Origin: Deltaproteobacteria bacterium
GTDB taxonomy: Bacteria; Desulfobacterota; Desulfobacteria; Desulfobacterales; SpSt-501
Assembly (NCBI GenBank): GCA_016219005.1
Contig: JACRCN010000053.1
Coordinates: 1 to 52,664, forward strand
DNA: 52,664 nt
Direction of reading: 5' to 3'
This document shows, piece by piece, positions 36,968-47,027 of the stretch (position 1 is its first letter; every line of letters begins with the position of its first letter). The notes under the pieces were generated by a model, which was not told the DNA's origin, did not search any database, and saw only the letters and a list, made by a program, of their open reading frames with translations. A program made the position numbers and the translations under genes.

Positions 36968-36994
36968 AGCGCGCTTTCAGCCGATGGATCGAGG

Positions 36995-39469
<2,475 letters not shown>

Positions 39470-39600
39470 GGCATTACACCTCATTTCGCGCAAGATTCAG
39501 ATTCAGCCTTTTCGGCAAGACCCGGTTTTTACACATTCTTATCCCGGAATCAACTAAAATCAATAAGAAAAATAATCGGTATGCATTTTGCGAGACCTGA

Positions 39601-39616
39601 TGGCACAGCCCTTGCT
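39601..39616 (+). promoter_or_regulatory. Sigma-54 (-24/-12) promoter of the TauE/SafE operon
   Basis: TGGCACAGCCCTTGCT is an essentially perfect -24/-12 promoter (TGGCAC-N5-TTGCT), 104 bases before the start codon at 39720. Confidence 0.8.
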
Positions 39617-39640
39617 AAAACCAGGCTCGATCTTGAACGA

Positions 39641-39659
39641 TTGCGACCTTTCGTCGCAA
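39641..39659 (+). promoter_or_regulatory. Inverted repeat in the leader of the TauE operon
   Basis: TTGCGAC-CTTTC-GTCGCAA has perfect 7-base arms and lies about 15 bases past the expected transcription start. It could be a repressor site or a 5' RNA hairpin. Confidence 0.5.
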
Positions 39660-39719
39660 AGCCCAGCCGGTTTCGGATATAGTCGTTTAATAGTTCTAAG
39701 AATCTGAAAGGAGGAGAGA

Positions 39720-40016
39720 ATGAAATCAGTGGTGCAGAAGGTTGTTCTCGTACTGACCACGCTCTGGCTCAGCGCTCCGTTCGCCTTTGCAGCGGGAGGG
39801 GGGGATGTCGCACCCATCGTCATCGTGGCCGATTCGCGGAAACTTACAGGGGTAATGGCCTGGTGGGCAAATCTTTACAACGAAAGCCACGTATATTTCA
39901 CCATTTGTACCGTCATCCTCATCCCGCTCATCGGTGTCCTGTTTGGAGTCCTGGCGGATATCGTCATGCACTTCATCGGGATCGATCTGAAGTCCCGCGA
40001 ACTGGCGGAACATTAA
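39720..40016 (+). CDS. Small membrane protein encoded with a TauE/SafE exporter
   Basis: 98 residues: a signal peptide or first membrane segment (VVLVLTTLWLSAPFAFA), a short exported stretch with AWWANLYNESHVYF, then a strong membrane helix (TICTVILIPLIGVLFGVLA) and a short basic tail. A GGAGGAG site precedes the ATG. I do not recognise a named family. Its position directly before the exporter gene and after the sigma-54 promoter suggests an accessory subunit or small partner of the transporter (inference). Confidence 0.8.
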   Translation: MKSVVQKVVLVLTTLWLSAPFAFAAGGGDVAPIVIVADSRKLTGVMAWWANLYNESHVYFTICTVILIPLIGVLFGVLADIVMHFIGIDLKSRELAEH

Positions 40017-40074
40017 ACCGGTATTCCGACCCGAACGGATTATCCGCGAACCTTCGTACGAAAGGAGAGTTGGC

Positions 40075-41130
40075 ATGGATTGGTTGTATATCCTCATGCC
40101 CATCGCAGGCGTGAAAATATTCTGGCCGGGGCTCATCATTTTAGGCATCGGCGTCGGCGTCATCGGCGGCTTCTTCGGCATGGGCGGGGCATGGATGGTG
40201 ACCCCGGGTCTCAACATTCTGGGCTTCCCGATGGCCTTTGCCATCGGCACCGACATCGCCCATATGGCCGGCAAGTCCCTGATATCGACCATGCGCCACG
40301 GCAAGTTCGGCAACGTGGACTACAAACTCGGCGGCATCATGATCATCGGCACGGTGGCCGGTTTCGAGATCGGCGCTCAGATGATCATGTGGCTGGAAAG
40401 AATCGGGATCGTCGGCCCGGTGGTCCGGTGGATGTACCTGGTCCTGCTGGCGCTGATCGCCTGGATGGTCTTCCACGATGTCGCCGTCAAGCGCCGCAAG
40501 GAGCGCGAGGCCATCGCGGCCGGCAAGGAAGTCGACAAACTCGCCACCGGCATCGAATGGCACAAGACTTTTCACAAGATCAAGATCCCGCCGATGGTGC
40601 ACCTCAAGGTCGCGGGCATCTATTGTTCGGCCTGGCTGCCCATCACGGTCTCGTTTTTCACCGGGTGGCTCGCCGGTATTCTCGGCATCGGCGGCGGCCT
40701 GATCCGCATGCCCGCCCTCATCTATCTGGTCGGCTGCCCGACCCATGTGGCCGTCGGGACGGACCTCTTCGAGGTCATGATCTCCGGCCTCTACGGTGCT
40801 GCATCCTACACGTTCAAAGGACGCGTCGAGCTCGTGGCCGCCATCGTCATGCTGGTGGGGGCCGCCATGGGCGCCCAGGTCGGTTCCGTGGCCACCAAGT
40901 ACATCAAGGGCTACGGCATCCGCATCGCCTTCGGACTGGCGGTGGTCGGCTGCCTGATTTCGGTCCTGCTCAAGCTGATCCCGAACTACTACCCAGCCAG
41001 CTACCAGATCTGCGACGTCATGGCGACGGTCCTGATCCTGGGCCTGGTGGCGGCGATGTCGGTCTACATCACCGTCAAGATGGTCCAGGGCGCGAAGCAG
41101 GAAATTGCCGCCAAGAAGGGCAGAGTCTAA
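40075..41130 (+). CDS. TauE/SafE (TSUP) family sulfite or organosulfonate exporter
   Basis: 351 residues with about eight membrane segments. The duplicated family motif is seen twice: GVIGGFFGMGGAWMVTPGLN in the first half and LAGILGIGGGLIRMPALIYL in the second. A roughly 45-residue charged cytoplasmic loop joins the halves. AAAGGAGAG precedes the ATG. TSUP proteins move sulfite, sulfoacetate or similar anions. In a genome with a sulfite-releasing lyase, sulfite or related anion balance is a plausible role (inference). The sequence alone does not show direction or substrate. Confidence 0.92.
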   Translation: MDWLYILMPIAGVKIFWPGLIILGIGVGVIGGFFGMGGAWMVTPGLNILGFPMAFAIGTDIAHMAGKSLISTMRHGKFGNVDYKLGGIMIIGTVAGFEIGAQMIMWLERIGIVGPVVRWMYLVLLALIAWMVFHDVAVKRRKEREAIAAGKEVDKLATGIEWHKTFHKIKIPPMVHLKVAGIYCSAWLPITVSFFTGWLAGILGIGGGLIRMPALIYLVGCPTHVAVGTDLFEVMISGLYGAASYTFKGRVELVAAIVMLVGAAMGAQVGSVATKYIKGYGIRIAFGLAVVGCLISVLLKLIPNYYPASYQICDVMATVLILGLVAAMSVYITVKMVQGAKQEIAAKKGRV

Positions 41131-41168
41131 CCGTCCGAAGGGGAAATCGAGGAAAGAAGGAGGATGTC

Positions 41169-41762
41169 ATGTTGAAAAAGAGCATTTGGCTCAGCCTGGT
41201 TGTCGCCCTGCCGCTCACCTTCCTGTTCGGCTGCATGGACTTCGGCAAGGTGGACCAGGGCCGGGCCGTGAGCTTCGACAAGGATAAACGCACGGTCACC
41301 ATCATCCGGGACAAAAGGATCGACACCCAGAACCCGGATTATTCGTATCTGCCGCCGCTCACCTACGAGTTGCCGACCGACCCGGTGGAGACCGGGCCGG
41401 AACCCAAGGCCGGGGGGCGGGTCAAGCTCGACACGGAGAAGAACCAGATCGTCATCTTCGATGCCAGGACCCAGAACTTCAAGACCATCGATTTCAAGGT
41501 GGTCGAAAAGAAGGAAGGGGTGCGTTCCGGGGACCCCGCGCTCCAGGGCAAGAGCTTCCCGGTGATCGACAAGAGCAAACAGACGATCACGATCTACTCG
41601 GGCCGGCAGAATGTCCTCGAAACCATCAGCGTGCCGGAAGAATACCTGAGCCTGCCGCCTTCCACCTGGGATGCCGGCGATGAAGTACGCATCTATTACA
41701 AGCAGGAAGGCAAGGCCCTGCGGTTCATGAACATCAGCCGAACGGACATATTCAAGAAGTAG
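41169..41762 (+). CDS. Putative lipoprotein encoded after the TauE/SafE exporter
   Basis: 197 residues. A lipoprotein signal (MLKKSIWLSLVVALPLTFLF) ends in the lipobox LFGC, so Cys22 or the adjacent Cys position would be lipidated. The mature part contains three spaced beta-rich units of the type VSFDKDKRTVTIIRD, VKLDTEKNQIVIFDA and PVIDKSKQTITIYSG, suggesting a repeated domain. It resembles, from memory, a small lipoprotein family of sulfate reducers found beside TSUP exporters (possibly DUF4881). Its function is unknown. GAAGGAGG precedes the ATG. A longer overlapping frame beginning at 40080 is spurious for its first 1,090 bases. Confidence 0.82.
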   Translation: MLKKSIWLSLVVALPLTFLFGCMDFGKVDQGRAVSFDKDKRTVTIIRDKRIDTQNPDYSYLPPLTYELPTDPVETGPEPKAGGRVKLDTEKNQIVIFDARTQNFKTIDFKVVEKKEGVRSGDPALQGKSFPVIDKSKQTITIYSGRQNVLETISVPEEYLSLPPSTWDAGDEVRIYYKQEGKALRFMNISRTDIFKK

Positions 41763-41833
41763 CCCCACGGAGGCTGCGGCCGGTTGCGCGACCCGGCCGC
41801 AGCCCCCACCGGCGGGGCCTGCGGAGGGCGGTG

Positions 41834-42076
41834 ATGGAAAACTCGGAAGAGGTCAAGGGGCCAGAGATGAACACCCGGAATTGGCTTCTGGTGATTGTGG
41901 TGGATGTGCTCATTCTGGTGGAGCTGGCGGCGGCCATGTACGTGGCATCGGTCCATCCGGATGATTTCGAGCTGATGTTCATGAAGAGTTTTTTCGGCAT
42001 GCTTATTCCAACCCTGGTATTGGCCTTTTTGGCCAAACGCATGCTGCGCCGGGCGCCGGAGCAGGTCGTGTCATAA
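41834..42076 (+). CDS. Small two-helix membrane protein
   Basis: 80 residues with two hydrophobic helices (WLLVIVVDVLILVELAAAMY and FFGMLIPTLVLAFLA) and a basic C-terminus (KRMLRRAPEQ). GGAGG lies 6 bases before the ATG at 41834. It closes the sigma-54-driven operon. I do not recognise a family. Confidence 0.72.
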   Translation: MENSEEVKGPEMNTRNWLLVIVVDVLILVELAAAMYVASVHPDDFELMFMKSFFGMLIPTLVLAFLAKRMLRRAPEQVVS

Positions 42077-42143
42077 GCCCGCAAACGCCGGGGCGCTGCG
42101 GGACAATCCTCGGTCGCAGCGCGAATTGTCTCTTTCCAATGAA

Positions 42144-42300
42144 GATGGCCTCGTAAGAAGTCGATTTACAGACGGCTTTGTATGAAGTTCCAAATTCAAG
42201 GCGCGTGAATCTCGTATCACGAGGCGTACCTATCATGCGCCGCCGTGACAACGAGATGAAGCGCAACACCGAAGCTGGACTTTCTACGAAGTCGTTGATG
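42144..42300. repeat. MITE-like dispersed repeat candidate (about 155 bases)
   Basis: The ends GGCCTCGTAAGAAGTC (left) and the reverse complement of GACTTTCTACGAAGTC (right) match in 12 of 16 positions, giving imperfect terminal inverted repeats. Inside are small stems such as CTCGT-ATC-ACGAG and GGCG...CGCC. It carries no reading frame. It resembles repeats I recall from Desulfobacterota genomes, which cannot be verified here. Confidence 0.5.
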
Positions 42301-42314
42301 AAGCAGAGCAAGCC

Positions 42315-42572
42315 ATGGCCAAGGACGGACCGACCGAAATCTACATGATCAAGAAGTCCGCGGACGGATTCATCGTTTCCTTCCGCCTGGGGACCGACCA
42401 GGGGATCACGCCCGGCATGGACCTGGTGGTGCTCAACGAGGATGGGTTTCAGGTGGGAAATGTAACGGTGCTGTCCAGCACCGAAAAAGAATCCGAAGCC
42501 CTGGTCGCGGGCGAAAGCGGGATCAAACTGGGCTGCCGGGTCAGTCTGCCGGCTGCCGCCAGGGGGGTCTGA
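42315..42572 (+). CDS. Small protein resembling a FlgT C-terminal-like beta domain
   Basis: 85 residues. The pattern GFIVSFRLGTDQGITPGMDL, then VVLNEDGFQVGNVTVLSS and GIKLGCRVSL resembles the short OB-like beta domain seen at the C-terminus of FlgT and other surface-associated proteins (G-V-x-x-G-D/M-x-x-x-V-x-x, then x-G-x-V). There is no signal peptide and only a weak ribosome site. It starts 15 bases after the repeat at 42144-42300, so it may be a remnant of a longer gene whose 5' end the repeat replaced. Confidence 0.55.
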   Translation: MAKDGPTEIYMIKKSADGFIVSFRLGTDQGITPGMDLVVLNEDGFQVGNVTVLSSTEKESEALVAGESGIKLGCRVSLPAAARGV

Positions 42573-42621
42573 GCGCCGAAAAAGGTCGTCCCTGCCGTCC
42601 GTTTCGAAGGCTTTCCCGCCC

Positions 42622-45240
42622 TCACTGTGCCGCATTCTCTGCCGGCACCTCCCTACACGGATCGAGACTGTAATTCCCATCGAGGAAGCATTCGGTCAGC
42701 CGGTCGATGTGGGCTTCCGAGCTCATCATCATGTCCATCTGGCGGGTGAAGATCAGGAGCCTTCCGAGCAGGTCGAGCTTGTTCTCGAGATAGGAGTCCT
42801 CCTGTTTGGCCATGCGCGCCGTGACCCGGTCCCCGTTCGTCTCCACGATGAACCCCAGGGCGCCGAGCGCCTTTTCGATCATCCGCGCCCGCCGGCTGCG
42901 GCGCACCTCGTCCGCCGCCCCGCCCTTGAACTGGAAGTGGATGTAGTTCTTGGCGGCGGTTTTGCCGCAATAGCAGTCCAGCACGCTGTAGTGATAGCCG
43001 ACGCGGGAGCTGAAGTTGAGGTATTTGTCCGAGACGATGGCGTAGCTGCGGTCCCCGAAGCGCTCTGCACTCGTGCCCTCCCCGGACAGCATCTGTTCGG
43101 ACATGACCGAAAGAAACCCGCTCAAATTCACCGGCCGGGGCTGGCGGCCGCCAAGGTCGCTGCGCAGCATGCCTTTGAGGAGGGCCTTGAAAGGAACCGA
43201 CTGGACCTCGGCGGGACGGACGACCGCCACCCGGGTTGCGTCCACACTCAGCCCGCCTGCGAGATCGATCACGTACAGGTCGATCGGCAGCGGCGCCTGC
43301 AGCCGGGCCGAGATGCTGGCGCGGTCGGTGACCAGGTCCCCGAGCTGGAACACCACTCCATAGGACTTTTCGTGGATGTAGCGCATGATGTCGTGGATCG
43401 TCCGGCAGTTGTGCTCCGTGAAATCCGGGGACTTCGGGTCGGTCAGGTTGAGCGGCACGATAAGATCCGCCCTCCGCCGCAGCGCCTGGTAGGCCGGGCC
43501 CTTCACCACAAAACCTCCCTGCTGCAGGCCCGCGGCGAGGACCTCCGGCACCTGGCCGAAATACACCCGGCCGTTGTAGGCGTCCACCGTCACCGGGGTG
43601 CCCGGCGCAATCAGGCTTGTCGCCTCCCGGGTGTTCATGAGGGTGGGGATCATGTACTCCCGGGCGAGGGAAGCCATGTGGCTCACCAGGCTGCCGAAGT
43701 CGGTGATGATTGCCTGGGCCTTGCTCATCACCATGACATACTGCGGGGAGGGGTGTACTGCGACCAGCACGCCCCCGTCCGGGAAATTGGCCAAATCCTC
43801 CTCGCCGTGCACGTGAACGGCCGGGCCGAAACCGACCCCCGCGCAGGCCGCCTCGGCGTTGTCTATCAGCACCTGTGCCCCTGCGGGGATCTCGGCGCGG
43901 ACCGCCTTGCCGTCCGTATCGCGCCCCTCCAGGCGCAGCGGCCGGGTCTGGAGAATGACGAAGCGGTCCGTCTCGTCCATGGCCCATTCGACGTCCTGCG
44001 GGCAGCCGTAGTGTTCTTCCAGTCTCAGGCCGATCGCGGCAAGCTCCCGGGCCCGGTCGTCGCTGAGGCAGGCCTGCCGGCGCAATGTGTCGGATACCGT
44101 CTGCTCCACGAGGTAGCCGTCGGACCGGGCCACCAGCTGCGCAGTTTTTTCCCCGATCCGCGATTTGAGCAGCACCGGCTGCGGGTCCTTGCTGAGCACG
44201 TAAGTGTCCGGAGGCACGATGCCGTCCACGGCGTAGGGCCCCAGGCCCCAGACCGCGTTGATGATGATCCGGTTCTCCAGCGGGTTGACCGGGTTGCGGG
44301 TGTACATCACGCCGCTCGCCCGGGCGCGGACCATCTCCAGGCAGGCGACGGCCATGGCCGCGTCCGGGAAGGGGATCCCCATGTGCAGACGGTAGGCAAT
44401 GGCCCGCGGGGTGAACAGGCTGGCCAGAACACTCTTGTATTCGTCCAGTATCCTTTGCGGCGGCACGTTCAGAACCGAGCGATACTGGCCGGCAAAGGAA
44501 AGGACGCTGTCTTCGCCGATGGCGCTGCTGCGCAGAGACACCTTGAGAGGGGCTTGGTCCGCCGGGGTAGCGGCATCCAGCTCGCCATACGCATCCAAGA
44601 TGGCCTGGGCCAGGTCCTGCGGGACCTCGGACTCCCCGATGAGCATCTGGATCTGTTCGCTCACCTGGAGTATGGTCTCGGTTTCGATGACGTCGGCCTG
44701 GGCTTTTAACTTCTGGACCACGCCCTCCAGCCGGTTGAAGACCATGAAGCGGTCGAAGGCCGCCGTGGTGATGGCAAACCCCCGGGGGACGCGCAGGCCC
44801 AGCCGGTTCCGAACCTCGCCGAGGTTGGCATTCTTCTCGCCCACGGCGTCCGCCCTCTCGCGGCCGATGCACTCGTACTTCAGGATCAGGTCCGGACATG
44901 CGGCCCGGGCAGGTGTGCCGGGTTCCCCCTTGATGATCTGCTGCATGTCGTCGAGGCTTTTTTTCAGCAGGGGGCGGGGGCGCCCGGACATTTTCTCCAG
45001 GCACTGGACCATGCGGGCGCAATGGAAGAAGGCCCGCATGGTCTGGGCCTCGATGTAGGGCAGGCCGAAGCCGGACCGGCCCCGGAGTTTCTGCTCGATA
45101 TCGGAGATGATTTTCAGCAGCTCGGTGTTGGATTCGAGCAGCAGCTTGAAGTTGTCGTATTTGACCTTGAAACCGCGCATCAGCTCATTGCGCGACGGGC
45201 CTTTTTTGCGTCTTAAAAAAGAGAGCACGCTGAACTTCAT
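42622..45240 (-). CDS. Atypical PEP-synthase-like dikinase: ATP-grasp and phosphohistidine domains, novel C-terminus
   Basis: 872 residues. A roughly 125-residue helical N-terminal extension is followed by a PPDK/PEP-synthase nucleotide-binding domain (about 130-437: VGEKNANLGEV, VSLRSSAIGEDSVLSFAGQY, ILQTRPLRL) and the mobile phosphohistidine domain (about 450-565) with His521 in FGSLVSHMASLARE. The PEP/pyruvate TIM barrel that should follow is absent. Instead about 300 residues (575-872) that I do not recognise contain YHYSVLDCYCGKTAAKNYIH and a cluster of basic residues. Like rifampin phosphotransferase, it may use ATP to phosphorylate a different acceptor bound by the extra domain. The start at 45240 replaces a longer open frame. 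It is convergent with the small gene at 42315. Confidence 0.85.
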   Translation of the reverse strand: MKFSVLSFLRRKKGPSRNELMRGFKVKYDNFKLLLESNTELLKIISDIEQKLRGRSGFGLPYIEAQTMRAFFHCARMVQCLEKMSGRPRPLLKKSLDDMQQIIKGEPGTPARAACPDLILKYECIGRERADAVGEKNANLGEVRNRLGLRVPRGFAITTAAFDRFMVFNRLEGVVQKLKAQADVIETETILQVSEQIQMLIGESEVPQDLAQAILDAYGELDAATPADQAPLKVSLRSSAIGEDSVLSFAGQYRSVLNVPPQRILDEYKSVLASLFTPRAIAYRLHMGIPFPDAAMAVACLEMVRARASGVMYTRNPVNPLENRIIINAVWGLGPYAVDGIVPPDTYVLSKDPQPVLLKSRIGEKTAQLVARSDGYLVEQTVSDTLRRQACLSDDRARELAAIGLRLEEHYGCPQDVEWAMDETDRFVILQTRPLRLEGRDTDGKAVRAEIPAGAQVLIDNAEAACAGVGFGPAVHVHGEEDLANFPDGGVLVAVHPSPQYVMVMSKAQAIITDFGSLVSHMASLAREYMIPTLMNTREATSLIAPGTPVTVDAYNGRVYFGQVPEVLAAGLQQGGFVVKGPAYQALRRRADLIVPLNLTDPKSPDFTEHNCRTIHDIMRYIHEKSYGVVFQLGDLVTDRASISARLQAPLPIDLYVIDLAGGLSVDATRVAVVRPAEVQSVPFKALLKGMLRSDLGGRQPRPVNLSGFLSVMSEQMLSGEGTSAERFGDRSYAIVSDKYLNFSSRVGYHYSVLDCYCGKTAAKNYIHFQFKGGAADEVRRSRRARMIEKALGALGFIVETNGDRVTARMAKQEDSYLENKLDLLGRLLIFTRQMDMMMSSEAHIDRLTECFLDGNYSLDPCREVPAENAAQ

Positions 45241-45427
45241 ACCCCACCGTCTGCCGCCAGGCGCTGCGGCCGGGCTGTTTGAAATCCGCGATCGGGTGGC
45301 GCGGCCGAATATCGCTGCCAGCGCAAATATGTGGCGCGCCGGGTACGACCCGTCTTGTGGATCCTCGATTCCGGTATTAGCATATCCCAATTCACTAAAC
45401 CGGATCAAGACAAAGGAGCGCCATCCC

Positions 45428-46738
45428 ATGCCGAAAAAAGAGCTGCACATCGAATCGAAGGTCCTTCACGCCGGCCACACGCCCGATTCCCAGACCCTGG
45501 CGCGGGCGGTCCCGATCTACCAGACCACGAGCTACGTGTTCAAGGACACCCAGCATGCGGCCGATCTCTTCGCCTTGCGGGACACGAGCGGGTTCATCTA
45601 CACGCGCATCGGCAACCCCACGACCGACGTGCTCGAGCGACGCCTGGCCGCCATTCATGACGGAGCGGCGGCCATCTGCACGGCCTCCGGCATGTCGGCC
45701 GTGTTCTACGCGGTGGCGGCCATCGCGGGCGCAGGCCAGAACATCGTCTCGGGCTCAAACCTCTACGGCGGCACCCACGTACTTTTCGAGAACACCCTGA
45801 AACGCTTCGGAATCGAGGTGCGCTTCGTCGACACTTCCAAGCCGGCCAGGGTCGAGGCGGCGATTGACGCCAAGACCCGCTTGGTTTTCACGGAGAGCAT
45901 CGGCAACCCGAAGTGCAACGTGGACGACATGCAGGCGCTGGCCGATGTCGCCCACCGGCATGCGATCCCCTTCGTCGTCGACAACACCGTCTCGCCGCCG
46001 CCGATTTTCAACCCCTTCCAGCACGGCTGCGACATCGCCGTTTACTCGCTCACCAAGATCATCGGCGGACATGGCAACAGCATCGGCGGGGCCGTGGTGG
46101 AGGCCGGCGGCTTCGACTGGGCCAAGGCCGGCAAGTTCCCAGAGATCACGGCACCCGACCCGAGCTATCACGGCCTTAATATATGGGATGCCCTGTGCGC
46201 GCTCGAGGGAACGCCCTGCACGGCTTTCTGTGTGAAGCTGCGCACCGGCCTGATGCGCGACATCGGCGCGGCGCTGGCCCCCATGAACAGTTTTCTGATC
46301 CTGCAGGGGATCGAAACCCTGCCGCTGCGGGCCGCGGCTCACTGCGAAAACGCCCGGAAGGTCGCCGCTTTTCTGGAAAAGCACCCGTTCGTGAAGTGGG
46401 TGAACTACGCCGGCTTGAAGAGCCACCCGGATTATGCCCGTTCGCAGAAGTACTTCCCCATGGGCCCCAGCGCGGTGTTCGGCTTCGGCCTGAAGGGGGG
46501 GCTCGAAGCCGGCAGGAAGTTCATCGAGGCCGTCAAGCTGTGCTCGCATCTGGCCAACATCCTGGACGCCCGCACCCTCGTCATCCACCCGGCCACCACG
46601 ACCCACTCCCAGCTTCCTCTCGCCGATCAGCTCGAGGCCGGGGTGGAACCGGAGTTGGTCAGGATCTCCGTCGGCATCGAGCACGCCGACGACATCATCG
46701 CCGACCTGGACCAGGCTCTGAAGGCGGCCCACCAGTAG
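45428..46738 (+). CDS. metY: O-acetylhomoserine sulfhydrylase (MetY) family PLP enzyme
   Basis: 436 residues, the usual MetY length. Lys210 in VYSLTKIIGGHGNSIGG binds PLP; Asp185 in VVDNTVSP and the phosphate-binding CTASGMSA support this. The N-terminus VLHAGHTPDSQTLARAVPIY and the insert DPSYHGLNIWDAL match MetY rather than the shorter cystathionine gamma-synthases. It would make homocysteine from O-acetylhomoserine and sulfide, or act as a methionine gamma-lyase-type enzyme. AAAGGAG precedes the ATG at 45428; the frame upstream to 45107 overlaps the opposing gene and is not coding. A clear terminator follows. Confidence 0.92.
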   Translation: MPKKELHIESKVLHAGHTPDSQTLARAVPIYQTTSYVFKDTQHAADLFALRDTSGFIYTRIGNPTTDVLERRLAAIHDGAAAICTASGMSAVFYAVAAIAGAGQNIVSGSNLYGGTHVLFENTLKRFGIEVRFVDTSKPARVEAAIDAKTRLVFTESIGNPKCNVDDMQALADVAHRHAIPFVVDNTVSPPPIFNPFQHGCDIAVYSLTKIIGGHGNSIGGAVVEAGGFDWAKAGKFPEITAPDPSYHGLNIWDALCALEGTPCTAFCVKLRTGLMRDIGAALAPMNSFLILQGIETLPLRAAAHCENARKVAAFLEKHPFVKWVNYAGLKSHPDYARSQKYFPMGPSAVFGFGLKGGLEAGRKFIEAVKLCSHLANILDARTLVIHPATTTHSQLPLADQLEAGVEPELVRISVGIEHADDIIADLDQALKAAHQ

Positions 46739-46767
46739 GATTTTTTCTCAGCAGGTTTTTACGGCCG

Positions 46768-46806
46768 AGCCCTTCCGAAACCCATCGGAAGGGCTTAGCT
46801 TTTCTG
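46768..46806 (+). terminator. Intrinsic terminator of metY
   Basis: AGCCCTTCCGA (46768-46778) and TCGGAAGGGCT (46785-46795) form a perfect 11-base-pair stem with a 6-base loop, followed by TAGCTTTTCT. Confidence 0.8.
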
Positions 46807-47027
46807 ATCAGACGAATGGTAATCCCGACCGATGGGGTGTGAGCGGACGGAGGGCGCCGGCTGTCCTCCTCTCCCCTGCGGCGGCCGGAATGGGATTTTT
46901 GCCCTAACGGTGCTAAAATAAACGAAATCGTTTCCGCCGGCACGCTGCTTTGCGCAACTGCATCCGGCCGGTGCCTTTCGCGGTGAACGGTTCTGATCTC
47001 AAGATCACTCTTGCACATAGAACAGGA

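Noticed and set aside
40080-41168. Upstream part of a 560-residue frame running into the lipoprotein gene
   Set aside because: This part is out of frame with TauE/SafE and overlaps it completely; only the portion from the ATG at 41169 is the lipoprotein.
42709-44709. 666-residue plus-strand open frame
   Set aside because: Shadow of the dikinase gene on the opposite strand; the His/Arg/Gly-rich translation is typical of antisense frames in GC-rich DNA.
45241-45427. A SAM or similar riboswitch upstream of metY
   Set aside because: The divergent 187-base gap has no recognisable S-box core or terminator/antiterminator pair.
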